DNA of 64,000 bases from Schizochytrium sp. CCTCC M209059 (lineage: Eukaryota; Sar; Bigyra; Thraustochytrida; Thraustochytriidae), in contig KN805451.1 of NCBI GenBank assembly GCA_000818945.1, forward strand, positions 28,825 through 92,824, written 5' to 3'. Under the pieces are notes generated by a model, which ran no database searches, was not told where the DNA came from, and saw only the letters and a program-made list of their open reading frames with translations. Position 1 is the stretch's first letter. The number at the start of each line of letters is the position of its first letter. The position numbers were made by a program, and so were the translations under genes. Positions 37,087 through 47,622 of the stretch are shown piece after piece.

Positions 37087-38166
37087 TGTCTTGCTCGTAC
37101 GGCTCTCCCTTCGTGACAGTCACGTGATTGATGGCTAGTGTTTTCGGGTCTGCTGCCGCTTTCCTCACTCGCAGTCACGTCAAGTCGCCTCCATGTCGTT
37201 CGCCAAGGCTGACTGCGTGTCAGGCTTGGCTAGCTCGCTGGCTGGCTAGGTGCTTCTACTGCTAGCTGCCCTTTTACGCCAACCGGGATTCGCGGCTGTC
37301 GTGTCGCGGTTCCAGTGTGGCTCAGCGCGCACTGCTTCATGCGCAGATCGACCTCCACGCCGCAGCCACACCAGCCGCGCAGCGGCGCGTGCAGCCCCTG
37401 GGGGCCGAACCACCCTTATCACAAAAGTTACCCCGGGATCTTCCTTCCACAGCGGACACAGGGGTGGTGTCGTTCCAAAGATTGAAAGTATACGCGTGGT
37501 TGGAGCGGCGGCAGGCAATCCGCCCATCCGACCACCCCGAGAGAGAGAGAGAGACTGCGTGTGACGCGCGCGCTGGGTCTCGCGGCGGCTGCAAACGGTG
37601 GTTTAGTATCGGCGCTGAGGACGCATCGACGGCGACCGATGCGAACTGATCCGACTCGTCTCGTTTGCATCTGGTTCGGTTCGGAGGCGAGCCGAGGCAA
37701 CTCCAATTTCCAGAGCGCGTGTTCGCTGCACGCGCGCAAGAACGCGCACATGCAGGCAGCGACCACTCTGTGAACGTCAGACGCTCGTAATATGGCATAT
37801 TCGTTCATACTCGCGGTCAGCAGCTGCAGGCGTGACGCACGGACCCAAGCAAAGCGCTTGGCCGATCGTTGGTTAGGTGGCTTTGTTCGGCGCCTTCGCC
37901 GCGGTCGTCAGTGCAGTGTGCTGTCGTTCGCTTTGCGAAAAGGAATAAGGGTACGGCACGTGTAGGCTTCTTGCACGTGCTTCACCAATACGCGGCCCTG
38001 CTAGATATCACTATCGCTGCCCCGTTTGTCTGTGCACGCGATTCTTGCACGTGCTCAAGATGCTGCGAGGAGCCTCGACCCAGTTGCCGCATGGCCACCG
38101 CTGGCCACCGCTGGCAAGCAAGCAAGCAAGACAAAACACGCGTAAAGACATCGGTTGTGATTAATT
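37087..38166. other. Intergenic region between the Pmp3-like gene and the kinesin gene
   Basis: About 1.1 kb containing the Pmp3-like promoter and the kinesin 3' flank. Frames on both strands are Arg/Ala-rich and lack domains. No gene is supported. Confidence 0.5.
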
Positions 38167-41100
38167 CTAAGACAGTCCCGGAGGCGTGGGCAGGGGCCGG
38201 CGTGCGGCGCGCTGCGCCGAAGACGATGGCGAGTGAATATGGTGCATAGCGGTCTCCTGCTGCTGGAGAAACTGCGGAGACTCGGAGCGTGTGGCGGGCA
38301 AAGATCCCGTGCGCGGCCGGCCTGCACCGCCATGATATTGCTGACGCTGCTGGTAAGAGGACATGCCTTCTGCCTTTACGCGGCTGGGCGTCATCGTGCG
38401 CTGGCGGTTCATGAAGGTGCTATGGTCGCCAAGCTTTTGGCCAGGAAGCTTCTTTTGGTGTGAATTCTTGCCGTCGTGAGGAGTGCCAAAGATGCGCACA
38501 TTGTCAATGACGTGCTCCAGCTCGAGCTGTTTCTGCTGCGTAATACGCTTCGCGTTTTTGACCGCACGCTTCATTTCGCTGAGCTCGCGCTGCTGGTCCG
38601 CAATGCGCTGCAAGTCTTCGGTGCGCGACTCGCGCGCCTGGAAGCGAGCGTGCAGCTGGGCATACTTTTGACGCAGGCGATCCATGTGCTTCTCGACGGC
38701 CCGCCGTGCCGCGTGATGCGCCACTCTTGCTCGCAAGAGTTCAATCTGGGCCTGCTGCACAGATTCGCGGCGCTCCGAGGCCTGCGCCTTTTCGGCGGCG
38801 ACAAGCTCTTGGACGCTCTGCTCGATTTGCTCTCGCAGCTGAGCGACTTCCTTGGCATGCACCTCACGCTCGCGCTGCAACGCCGAGGCCATTTCCTCTG
38901 CAAATTGGGCGTGCAAACGCGCGATTTCGTCGGCGTGTGCATCGGCCTGATCCGTCAAGTCTGTTTGGACGTTTTCAAGCTTTTCGTGCATTTTGTCGTG
39001 CTCCTGGCGCGCGCGCAGCTCGAGTGCCTGCATCGCTTCAGCGGCATGCCGAGCTTGCTTTTCTGCGTCCGCGGCACTCTGGCGGCGAATTTTGGTCACG
39101 TTCTCTTCATGCTCGTTCCTCAGGGTTGCCACCTCGCCCAGGTACCGCTCTTGCGTCTCCTGGAGTAGACGCTGATTCTCTTGGAGACGCTGCGCCGTGC
39201 TGGCAAGCTCTTGAGAGAGCTGCGCCTTTTCTGCTTCGAGTCCAGTCCGTAGCGTCGTCTCGTGCACCAAGCCGGACTTGAGCGCGGCCTGGTCACCCTC
39301 GAGCTGGGCCACTTGGCCATCGAGGGCATTACGCTCGGACTGGGCCTCTTCGAGACGATGCAAAAGGTCAGCTTCTTTGGCCTTAAATGCCTCCAGCTCG
39401 CCGCGGAGGACCTGCGCCTCGGCCTGCACAGTACTGAGCGCCACGACTTTTTCTTGTTCGCTGCTTAGCATATTGGACACGGACTCCATGCGAACATTGA
39501 TGCTGCGTAGATTCGCCTGCAGCGATTGTTTCTCACTCGAGATTTGGTCCAGGTTCGCCTGCAGCGCCGCCGCCTTGGTTCGTTCTTCGGCAATGGCAGT
39601 CTGCAGAGCTTCTGTTTCGGCTTTTCGCGCAGCCGTCTCGCGGGCCAATTCGCCCTCGAGATTTGCGCATTCGCTCCGACTCTCTTGTAGCGCCCGCGTC
39701 GCTTCTGCCTCCGACGACCGCAGATCCGCCTCGAGAGCGGCAAGACGCGCCTGGACTTCCTGCTTGGCCTTTTGTTCATCAGCGTGGCGCTGCGTGAGCC
39801 GCTGCAAGGCTTGTTTGGTTGTTTCTACTTCGCGCTCAGCCTGAAGAACCTTGGCTTGGAGGGACTGCTGAGCGCGCTCAGACTTTTCGAGCGCAACCGA
39901 ATTTTGCTTGACGGTCTTGGCGAGCTCCTCCTTGAGCGCGTCAATCTGCGAAAGCTGCCTCTTTTTCAGCTTTTCCGCCTCGACAATACTGCGATCCCGC
40001 GCCTGGAGTTCATCACTCATCTTATTCATTTCCTTCTCCATGTTGGCGGCGCGTCGCTCCTGCTCTTCGACTTTGGCGCGCGCATCCGCAAGGGCCTGCT
40101 CACTCTCCTTGAATGTCTTGAGCATTTCGTCATCCACGTAGTTAGCGCCTGACTCGTCGTCCATGTCAGCTGCCAATCGGGCTGCGTCGATCTCCACAAA
40201 AGTCTCGTTCACCGTCGCATTCACCTCGACGCACATGGCGCGCGAGGCAAACTCTAGCGTCGAAAGCGTCTCGCTCGTGCTGTTCTCCGAGGGAGATACG
40301 CATACAAGAAGCGCTGTCTTGCAATTTCCGCCGACTGAGCCTTCGAGGATGCGCGTCAGTTTGGAATCGCGGAACGGCACATGCTTGCGCTTGTCCGCGA
40401 GGGCTTGAATGACGTTGCCCAGAGCCAAGAGACTGCCGTTAATGTTGGTAGCCTCCTTAAAGTTTGACCCGGTCACCCCACTTCGCTTGACGCGCTCGCT
40501 GCCGGCAAGATCGACCACGCTGAGCTGGCCACAAGTAGCTTGCATGCGGGTGGCTCCCTTTGCGCCTTCTGCACTAGCACCAGCGCCCTGCTGGGCTCGC
40601 CGCCTTCGCACAATGCGGATCTGGAACACGGCATGTGAGCGACTCGAGGACTTATTCATTTTCGTCTCGGCATAGTGAATCTGTGAGCGTGCCCGCTTAA
40701 AGATCTCGAGCATCGATGCGGGCGATTTGCACTCGGTCCACGTCAATTCCGGGATATCGCCTCCCTTGTTGATACTTAGGTTCTGGCCGCCGCCGCGACG
40801 GTGATCGCTGTGAAGAAGGTCGTCGACCTGCTCATTGTATACTTGAAAACCAGCTGCCTGAATTTGGTACACGTTGGCCTTGTCCATGGCTGCGCGTGCA
40901 AAGAGGGTCGCCACGAGACGTGGCAGGATACCCACATCCTCCATGTTGGTCACCTCGGTATTAAGCAAAGAGTGCGTCTTGCCGGAGCCCGTCTGGCCGT
41001 ACGCAAAGATGCAGCCATTGAAGCCCTTCATGACCTCGACAAGAACGGGAAGACCCACACGTTGAAAGACCTCTTTTTGGCCTGCGTCTTCGGCAAATGC

Positions 41101-41316
41101 GCCATCGAGCTGAAAGGAGCGTTCTTTGCGATCTATTTGGACCTCTTTAGTCTCTTTCAATACGCTCAGTGCGTCAGGCGTCGATCGCACAATCACCTTT
41201 TCCGAGCTTGACTCCATCTCTACGGCAGGAAGGTCTCCGGCCTCACGCTCCAGCATTGGTCGCGTCCTTGCAAAGACGAGGACGCGCCCTGCAGTGGCCG
41301 CATTATTATTCACCAT
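38167..41316 (-). CDS. Kinesin, N-terminal motor with long coiled coil
   Basis: From the ATG at 41316 the product has 1049 residues. The motor domain occupies about residues 10-370: P-loop GQTGSGKT (107-114), switch I SSRSH (224-228) and switch II DLAGSE (269-274), followed by NINGSLLALGNVIQAL. All ATPase motifs are intact, so a plus-end-type motor is expected. Residues ~400-960 are Glu/Gln/Ala-rich with heptad character, giving a long coiled coil for dimerisation. The C-terminus is basic and Pro/Ser-rich with KNSHQKKLPGQ. The tail carries no domain that assigns cargo or subfamily. The upstream ORF extension of 20 residues starts at a non-ATG codon. Confidence 0.95.
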   Translation of the reverse strand: MVNNNAATAGRVLVFARTRPMLEREAGDLPAVEMESSSEKVIVRSTPDALSVLKETKEVQIDRKERSFQLDGAFAEDAGQKEVFQRVGLPVLVEVMKGFNGCIFAYGQTGSGKTHSLLNTEVTNMEDVGILPRLVATLFARAAMDKANVYQIQAAGFQVYNEQVDDLLHSDHRRGGGQNLSINKGGDIPELTWTECKSPASMLEIFKRARSQIHYAETKMNKSSSRSHAVFQIRIVRRRRAQQGAGASAEGAKGATRMQATCGQLSVVDLAGSERVKRSGVTGSNFKEATNINGSLLALGNVIQALADKRKHVPFRDSKLTRILEGSVGGNCKTALLVCVSPSENSTSETLSTLEFASRAMCVEVNATVNETFVEIDAARLAADMDDESGANYVDDEMLKTFKESEQALADARAKVEEQERRAANMEKEMNKMSDELQARDRSIVEAEKLKKRQLSQIDALKEELAKTVKQNSVALEKSERAQQSLQAKVLQAEREVETTKQALQRLTQRHADEQKAKQEVQARLAALEADLRSSEAEATRALQESRSECANLEGELARETAARKAETEALQTAIAEERTKAAALQANLDQISSEKQSLQANLRSINVRMESVSNMLSSEQEKVVALSTVQAEAQVLRGELEAFKAKEADLLHRLEEAQSERNALDGQVAQLEGDQAALKSGLVHETTLRTGLEAEKAQLSQELASTAQRLQENQRLLQETQERYLGEVATLRNEHEENVTKIRRQSAADAEKQARHAAEAMQALELRARQEHDKMHEKLENVQTDLTDQADAHADEIARLHAQFAEEMASALQREREVHAKEVAQLREQIEQSVQELVAAEKAQASERRESVQQAQIELLRARVAHHAARRAVEKHMDRLRQKYAQLHARFQARESRTEDLQRIADQQRELSEMKRAVKNAKRITQQKQLELEHVIDNVRIFGTPHDGKNSHQKKLPGQKLGDHSTFMNRQRTMTPSRVKAEGMSSYQQRQQYHGGAGRPRTGSLPATRSESPQFLQQQETAMHHIHSPSSSAQRAARRPLPTPPGLS

Positions 41317-42598
41317 GATGAGTACTGCTTTAGCCTGTCTTCTCCTTGTGTGTCGCTCACGCACGCACGCACGCACGCCCGCGAAAGTTTTTGCCGCGGA
41401 TGTCGCTGCAGCTCCCGGCTCAGCGATGCCTCAACCTGACGCGACACGGCCCGGCGCGGCACGGCACGGCACGACCACGCTCGCGCGAGCGCGAGCGGAT
41501 GCAACGCTCTCGCGTAGCGTTTTGTCTCGCCTCTATCGTCACTTGCTTGCTTGCTTGCTTGCTTACTGGGTGCTGCAATGCTTGGCCGAGTGCACACCCG
41601 CTAAAACTGGTGTCGTCGTTGGCGCTCAAACGTGTGCGTCTCAACGATCGATAAGAGCAAGAGCCTTGTCTTGACCCTATATAAACTAGGTAACGCAAAT
41701 TTCCTCGTACCCTCCACACGGTCTTAGACAATCAAGCAAGCAAGAGAAGCAAGAGATTGCTTAGCATATGAAGAGCCAAGCGCACCCGTTGGGAGCATGC
41801 GCGAGGCTCTCTCCAAAATTCGCCAAGCAGACAACTAAACAAAACAGACATCAAGCAAGCGCACAATCACTGCTCGACACTCAGCCAACCGTGCAGACGC
41901 GACCATCGTCCATCTCTCTCGGCCCCAGGGAGCCTCAGCGGATTCGGATGTAACAGAGCCTAGCTCTGAGAGCGCTCAACGGCTACCGAGTTGCGCAGTC
42001 GACGTTCTACGCGCGTTCCCACTGAGCTCGCCGCGTTCCCATGGAAGGCCCATCGGGGGTGTGCACTCTGGCCGGCCAGCCGGCCAAGTCGGGTAGGTCA
42101 AGATTGATCGAAGAGCCGCTCGCAGTCGCAGTCGCGCACGGCCTCGAGGCGCGGAGGGGACGCAGAGGCGGTCACGGGCGCGAGCGCACGGAGCCCGGCC
42201 TGCAGTGCCGCGAGCGACGACCCCGCGCTCACAGACGCGCGCTGTTTTGGTCGCGCGAAATCGGAAAAAACGCCGCGTGCACCAGAGCGGGCAGCAACGA
42301 ACGACCTCTTCGTTTCGCGAGCGTCCGGCCCCAAGGACGTGAGCGGCGCAGGCCTTTCGCCGTAGGGAGGAGAAGACGAGGGCTTGGCATTTTGGAGAGA
42401 GCGAAATCGCACGTTTTCTCGAGCTGAGAGCTCGCGACAAGAACGACCACGCGTCCGCGAGGCGGCCCCGGAAAAGGCCTCCGTGCGCGAAAACCAAGCC
42501 GGAGCCACCGCAAACGCCGCACCGCGCCAAAAAAGGTATCAAGGAGGGCAGACGAGGTGATCTGCGACGAGCAACATCAAGCTTCGGTGCAGACCATC
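41317..42598. other. Divergent promoter region, kinesin / hydroxylase-domain protein
   Basis: About 1.3 kb with both promoters. A CGCA-type repeat (41358-41378) lies close to the kinesin start. A TATATAAA-like sequence (41678-41685) is present, but it lies over 900 bp from the plus-strand ATG, so it is only a weak promoter candidate. No gene is supported. Confidence 0.5.
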
Positions 42599-45500
42599 AT
42601 GTCTACCACTCGACGGGAGAGAGCCGGCAGCAATGCCAGCTCAAGAAACAAGATGCCCATGGGCGTGATTGTGCTCATCGTCGCTTCCTTTATCATTCTG
42701 GGTCACGTGCTTGCAATGAGCATTCCAGCCATGGAACTTGATCTGGGCACTGTCGTCGTCTCCGAAGAGGAAATCTCTATTCATAAAGAGGAGGTCGTTC
42801 GCAACGAGAAAAAAGTCGAACTCGAAAACGCAGAGGCGCGCTTGCACAACAACGATGCCGGTGAAGTCCGCGATGACCACGCTTCAATGAACAAGCTACT
42901 GTCGGCAGAAAAGATTGAGCGGGAGAAGAAGGCAATCGAGGATGATCTCTTGCTCTTGGGACAACATAAAAAGCACGACAGCGTGCAGGAGGAAATGGAC
43001 GAGAATGCTCGACGCGAGTTTGAACAGGTCGCCGAGCGGGAACGTGCGCAGGCTGCGAAAAAGGTGTCCAAGACACGCGCACCAAAGACGCCAAGCAAGT
43101 CGAGGACAAAGAAGCAACGGCCGACTCCAGTGCCGGCAGCCTCTGACCTGCAACAAACGAATGATGTTGCCGTCTCTTCCGGCGCGGCGAGCTCTACCGC
43201 CTCTTCTGGCGCGGCGAGCTCTACCGCCTCTTCTGGCGCAGCGAGCAAGCCTGGACTCGTTTTCCTTTTGTCCTCACACCAGCGCCTCGTTCTCTACGAC
43301 GTAGATCGTGACGTATGGTCAGATGTCGATGGCGATCACGGCAACTACTACGGCCTCCTCCCGGGTCGCACTTCGACGAAAGTATTAGTCTCTCGGACGA
43401 TAAACGTGGGACCGACGCCCGACGCCATCATGGAGATTGATCTCTTGGGGCCCGACGGCAGCGGCTTTGTCAAATCTACCGACGTCCACACGCGTTACAT
43501 GCACGATGCCGTCCGCACGCAAGATGGCGCGGCAGTCATTGTTGCAGATGTGTCTGGTATTGTGCACGTGCTCAAGGGGTCGGACCTCAGTCCTGTAAAG
43601 ATGCTGCCAGTCTTTACTCGATCGGAACATATCAACACCATTGCACCTACCGATCACGGCACAGCGTGGGTCGTCCTGCACAATGTGGGCCCAAGCAAGG
43701 TGGTCGAGCTTGATCTTTCCTCGGGCTATCGCCTCTGTACACTTGAGCAGGTCGGCAAGCAGGCCCACGGCTTTGTTCTTGTTGACGGAGGGGCAGCCGC
43801 CATCATGCTCTCGTCCAAGGACGCAGCTCTTGTCCGCATCGAGATTCCGTCCAGTTGTCGTGGCCAAGTCTCGATGAAAGCCACAGTGAAGGTGCTGTGG
43901 CAGCATGAACAGGAAAACGGGCAAGCTAAGTTCCTCAAGGGTCTCGCGGTTGTCGACCGCGTGGCGTACTTCGGAATGAGCGACTTTAAAAGTTCACGAG
44001 GGGAACGTGCGCGCGTAGCGACTTCACTTGTTGCAGTCAACATTGACACGGGTGAGAAGCTTTGGGAGCGAGCTGGACTCGGCACGCGCGGCATTGTCAA
44101 CATTATTGGTGCACCTTTTGTATCAGTCAACAGCACGTGGCGAGAGCTCTCGCGCGAGGAGCTCTCGCGTGTTCCTGAAGGCCTTGCGAAGCGCCAGTGG
44201 AGGCAACGCGAGGCCGAAGCGGGGCTTTCAGCCTCGGAAGGCTGGCCCATCCCCGAGAAGAAAGTCCTGTCTCCCGCGCAGGAGATGGCGACTCCAATGA
44301 GCTTGTTGGGCACACGAGGAACAGAAGCGTCTTTGGCAACCAAAGACAGGAATGAGCCCTCTCAAGAAGAGCTCGAGAACAGCGGGGCGCGTGCCGAGAG
44401 TGGAAACGTACAGGAGCGAATGAATCAACAAGAAGAGGATGAGACTTGCATTGCTCCAACGCTGAAAAGCATTGCCGAGGCAAAAATTATGGGCCATGCC
44501 TACGGGCACACGCGTACGGAAGACGCCTTTGTGGAACTTCCACTTCAGTTTGACGTGCAAGCCCTTGCAGCAGAGCTTGACGTGCTTTACCAAAAGTACA
44601 ACTTTACATACCGCGCAGACGTGAACAATTACTTTCTGCTTCTCGTCACGAATGGCGGGCGCATCGAGCAGTCGCGGATCGGCCCCTTTGAGGCGGTGCC
44701 CGATCGGCTGAGCCTCGCGCCGTACACGCGCAAGGTCATGGACAGCTTTGGTGCTGTCGTGGGCCGATCGCGCTACATGATGCTCAAATCGGGAGAAGAG
44801 GTCAAGCGACACACCGATGACGTGGTTTTTGAAAAGATGCAACGGGGCAGACCTCGAGCCATTGATGCCGGATCGCGAAGCCCCTCATATGGGAATGGCT
44901 ACTGGGGCCGTCGCTTTCGCGTTCATATTCCAATTATCACGCACGAAAAGGTCACGTTCGGCTCGGGGAAATCGGAGATCTACATGAAACCTGGCCATGC
45001 GTATCTCTTTGACAACGGGAACTTTCATTGGGTGAAAAACGACTCGCCCATCGATCGCGTTCACCTGATCTTCGACACCGTTGGGTCTAGATCCCTTTTC
45101 GAATTGATTGAAGCCTCGACGATTCACAAGAAGTCAGGCGAAGTCGTTCCCGGCAGTGCGAAACGAATGATCTTGCCTGATCCTGAACATGACGACAAGG
45201 TAACGCCCCTTGTCGAGCAATGGGCCGACGGCAATGCCATGGAGCCCATGTCGGCAGCTGCCATTGCGAGATTTGTGGACAGCGAGATTCTCTCTCGGAT
45301 CTCGGACCTTGAGGTGCGAGACAAGGTAAAGGCAGCTTTTGACGACTTCAAGGTTTCCTGGACGCAGTCGTGCACGGCTCGGACCGTGGCTGGAGGTGGT
45401 GTCCCCGAGGCATGCGAAACGATTGCACGCATACTGCTTGATCGAGTCGGAGCCGAGACCGAGTGCTCGAAGAAGGGTATGGGTCTCGACGGCTCTTTGG

Positions 45501-45691
45501 GGATGCGAATTTTTGACGCCGTGGAGGTCATTCTTCGGCAATCGTACTTTATCTGTGCCCCTGAACTCCTTGATTCGGCCAAGCAAGATCTTTCTCGTGC
45601 AACCAACGCGCCGTTGCTTCCTGTTGAAGGACATCCTTTCCGACTTCCTGCGTGCATACCCGCCAATAAGAGACGGGGTGCTCGCCCCTGA
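42599..45691 (+). CDS. Type II membrane protein with beta-propeller-like region and aspartyl/asparaginyl beta-hydroxylase domain
   Basis: The 1030-residue product starts with a basic stretch and one hydrophobic segment (about 21-42), the pattern of a signal anchor with a luminal C-terminus. A charged coiled-coil region and an SSGAASSTA repeat (43175-43246) follow. The central ~300 residues have repeated LVFLLSSHQRLVLYDVDRD and MEIDLLG patterns resembling propeller blades. The C-terminal part has an Asp/Asn beta-hydroxylase-type fold: His738-Thr-Asp740, RRFRVHIPIITH, then FDNGNFHWVKND and RVHLIFDTVG. These supply Fe(II) histidines and the arginine expected for 2-oxoglutarate. Human AspH has Gly at the position of Asp740. 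Substrate is unknown. The frame opens at 42557 with GTG, so ATG 42599 is preferred. Confidence 0.8.
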   Translation: MSTTRRERAGSNASSRNKMPMGVIVLIVASFIILGHVLAMSIPAMELDLGTVVVSEEEISIHKEEVVRNEKKVELENAEARLHNNDAGEVRDDHASMNKLLSAEKIEREKKAIEDDLLLLGQHKKHDSVQEEMDENARREFEQVAERERAQAAKKVSKTRAPKTPSKSRTKKQRPTPVPAASDLQQTNDVAVSSGAASSTASSGAASSTASSGAASKPGLVFLLSSHQRLVLYDVDRDVWSDVDGDHGNYYGLLPGRTSTKVLVSRTINVGPTPDAIMEIDLLGPDGSGFVKSTDVHTRYMHDAVRTQDGAAVIVADVSGIVHVLKGSDLSPVKMLPVFTRSEHINTIAPTDHGTAWVVLHNVGPSKVVELDLSSGYRLCTLEQVGKQAHGFVLVDGGAAAIMLSSKDAALVRIEIPSSCRGQVSMKATVKVLWQHEQENGQAKFLKGLAVVDRVAYFGMSDFKSSRGERARVATSLVAVNIDTGEKLWERAGLGTRGIVNIIGAPFVSVNSTWRELSREELSRVPEGLAKRQWRQREAEAGLSASEGWPIPEKKVLSPAQEMATPMSLLGTRGTEASLATKDRNEPSQEELENSGARAESGNVQERMNQQEEDETCIAPTLKSIAEAKIMGHAYGHTRTEDAFVELPLQFDVQALAAELDVLYQKYNFTYRADVNNYFLLLVTNGGRIEQSRIGPFEAVPDRLSLAPYTRKVMDSFGAVVGRSRYMMLKSGEEVKRHTDDVVFEKMQRGRPRAIDAGSRSPSYGNGYWGRRFRVHIPIITHEKVTFGSGKSEIYMKPGHAYLFDNGNFHWVKNDSPIDRVHLIFDTVGSRSLFELIEASTIHKKSGEVVPGSAKRMILPDPEHDDKVTPLVEQWADGNAMEPMSAAAIARFVDSEILSRISDLEVRDKVKAAFDDFKVSWTQSCTARTVAGGGVPEACETIARILLDRVGAETECSKKGMGLDGSLGMRIFDAVEVILRQSYFICAPELLDSAKQDLSRATNAPLLPVEGHPFRLPACIPANKRRGARP
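43175..43246 (+). repeat. In-frame 27-bp coding repeat
   Basis: Two complete units and one partial unit encode SSGAASSTA. They sit between the coiled-coil region and the propeller-like region of the hydroxylase-domain gene. Confidence 0.9.
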
Positions 45692-46164
45692 CTTTCATGA
45701 CTAAATACTGCCAGAATTAGGCCTAGGGCCTAGTGTTGATTTTTTGACGCAAAGATTCTTACAGACGCGATTGCGCAATAATTTCCTGGTCCGTCTTCTT
45801 GTTCCCAACTGCATCACCTTTCAGCATGTGCACGCGTTATGCCTTCAAGTCACGGTCACCGTTTCCCAGCGCGTGTTAGACCTTTTTCGCACGACTATAG
45901 CCCACTTCGTCTTGCGCTTTGCGACGACTGGACTCGGGGAAGCACCGCTTTTATCTGCTCAGCAGAACCAGCAACACACGGCGTGCGCAGACGCAGACGC
46001 AGACGCAGACGCGCAAGTGGACTTGCGCTAGACCAGGTTCACCGCGGAGCGTGAGCGCTGGCAGACAGCGGAGCTACACGAACTGGCCTCAGCAACAGGC
46101 GTCGAGAAGCAAAAGTTAACCTAACCGGGTGCCTCGCGCGCGTTCAAGGTCCAGAAGCTAAAGC
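45692..46164. other. Same-strand intergenic region with CGCAGA repeat
   Basis: Spacer between the hydroxylase-domain gene and the WDR55-like gene. It has a short CAGACG/CGCAGA repeat (about 45984-46012). No gene is supported. Confidence 0.6.
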
Positions 46165-47493
46165 ATGGCGTCGACGCCAAAGAACTTGCGGTGCGGCGCA
46201 GACGTGCTCGGCCTGGCGGTACATCCAAGCGAAGATGTGATCGCAACAGGTCTTGTGAGCGGTGCCGTCGAGTTTTGGCGGTACGCAGACGAAGTCGAGG
46301 CATCGAGTGGCGAAGACAAGCGCCGAAAACATGTGGTGGCAAATGCCCACGCAGACTCCTGCCGCGTTGCCACCTTCACCCGCGAGAATATGAACGATTC
46401 CGAGAGCTCAAAGGCGACACAGTCTAGACTTATTACAGGTGCTGCATCGAAAGACATCAAGGCTTGGGATGTCACAACTGCCAAGGCGACGTGGACGGCG
46501 AATGACGCGCATGGTGCTGCGCTTAACACGATTGCAAGTCTGGCGCACGACGACCTCTTTGTGAGTGGTGACGAGGACGGCGAGCTAAAGATTTGGGATT
46601 TGCGTCAAGCTGGCGATAAGGCAGCTTTGGCCACGACGCGTGATAATGAGGACTACATTGCCGATTTGGCAGTTGACAACCGTCGCAAAACCCTTGTAGT
46701 TGCCAGCGGGGATAGCACTCTTGGCATCTATGACCTTAAAATGAGCATGCGCAAGTTCAAGGAAAAGGGTCGTTCTGTACCTCAAGATGACGACCTGCTG
46801 TCGGTGGAAATTATTCGAGGAGGCGATACCATCGTCGCTGGCTCGCAGGATGGCATTTTGCGCTTTTGGTCCTGGGGTACCTGGGGCGACATTACGGATC
46901 GCTTTCCGGGCCATCCCGAGTCGATTGAGAACATTCTCAGTTACGACGAATCCACCATTATCACAGGGTCGAGCGACGGTATTATGCGTGTACTCACCGT
47001 TCGCCCGAACAAGCTGATTGGCGTTCTTGGCGATCACCAAGGTTTTCCGATTGAAAGGCTTGCGTGGACCCATGATCGGCGCGCAATCGTGAGCGCCTCT
47101 CATGACTCGCTTATTCGCTTTTGGGACGCTTCTGTTTTCAATGACAGTGATTCTGAGGAAGACTCTGATGAAGAGGATTCTGATAAGGAAGAAGAGGGAG
47201 TTTTGGAGGCCGCAGCAAAAGCGACGGCTAATAGCGACGATGATAAGAACGAGGATGATGATGGTGGCGATGACGACGATGACGACGACGACGATGAGGA
47301 TGACGACGATGAAGATAAGGATGACGGCAAGCAAAAGAGGAAAGCCACGAAACAACCCACGTCGAAAGTGAGTTCAGAAAAACTCGCCCCGGGCCGCTTT
47401 CAGAAAGTTAATGCTTCGACCGCCAAAAGCATTATTCCGGCCACCAAACGAGCACGACAAGAGGAAGCTGCCTCGTTCTACGATGACATGTGA
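46165..47493 (+). CDS. WD-repeat protein, WDR55/Jip5-like
   Basis: The 442-residue protein has a WD40 propeller over about residues 10-330 (LGLAVHPSEDVIATGLVSGAVEFW, DDLFVSGDEDGELKIWDLR, ESTIITGSSDGIMRVL). A long Asp/Glu-rich tail (about 330-395) and a basic end with RFQKVNASTAKSIIPATK and SFYDDM follow. That end, with a short acidic-aromatic terminus, is typical of WDR55/Jip5, a nucleolar protein needed for rRNA processing. The acidic tract is a GAT/GAC/GAA coding repeat. The ATG at 46165 directly precedes the first blade. Confidence 0.82.
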   Translation: MASTPKNLRCGADVLGLAVHPSEDVIATGLVSGAVEFWRYADEVEASSGEDKRRKHVVANAHADSCRVATFTRENMNDSESSKATQSRLITGAASKDIKAWDVTTAKATWTANDAHGAALNTIASLAHDDLFVSGDEDGELKIWDLRQAGDKAALATTRDNEDYIADLAVDNRRKTLVVASGDSTLGIYDLKMSMRKFKEKGRSVPQDDDLLSVEIIRGGDTIVAGSQDGILRFWSWGTWGDITDRFPGHPESIENILSYDESTIITGSSDGIMRVLTVRPNKLIGVLGDHQGFPIERLAWTHDRRAIVSASHDSLIRFWDASVFNDSDSEEDSDEEDSDKEEEGVLEAAAKATANSDDDKNEDDDGGDDDDDDDDDEDDDDEDKDDGKQKRKATKQPTSKVSSEKLAPGRFQKVNASTAKSIIPATKRARQEEAASFYDDM

Positions 47494-47622
47494 ATATACA
47501 TAACTAAGTTTGCCTCTCCAAGAGAAAGCATGATATAAGGGATTGAATGTCCCGGGACGATGCGAGACGGGACAGAGTAGCAAAAGCGTCTTGCGTTTTG
47601 TTCTGAAAAGGCAATCGCGCAA

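Noticed and set aside
41678..41685. TATATAAA-like sequence
   Set aside because: It is over 900 bp from the nearest plus-strand start codon, so it is not supported as the promoter of the hydroxylase-domain gene.
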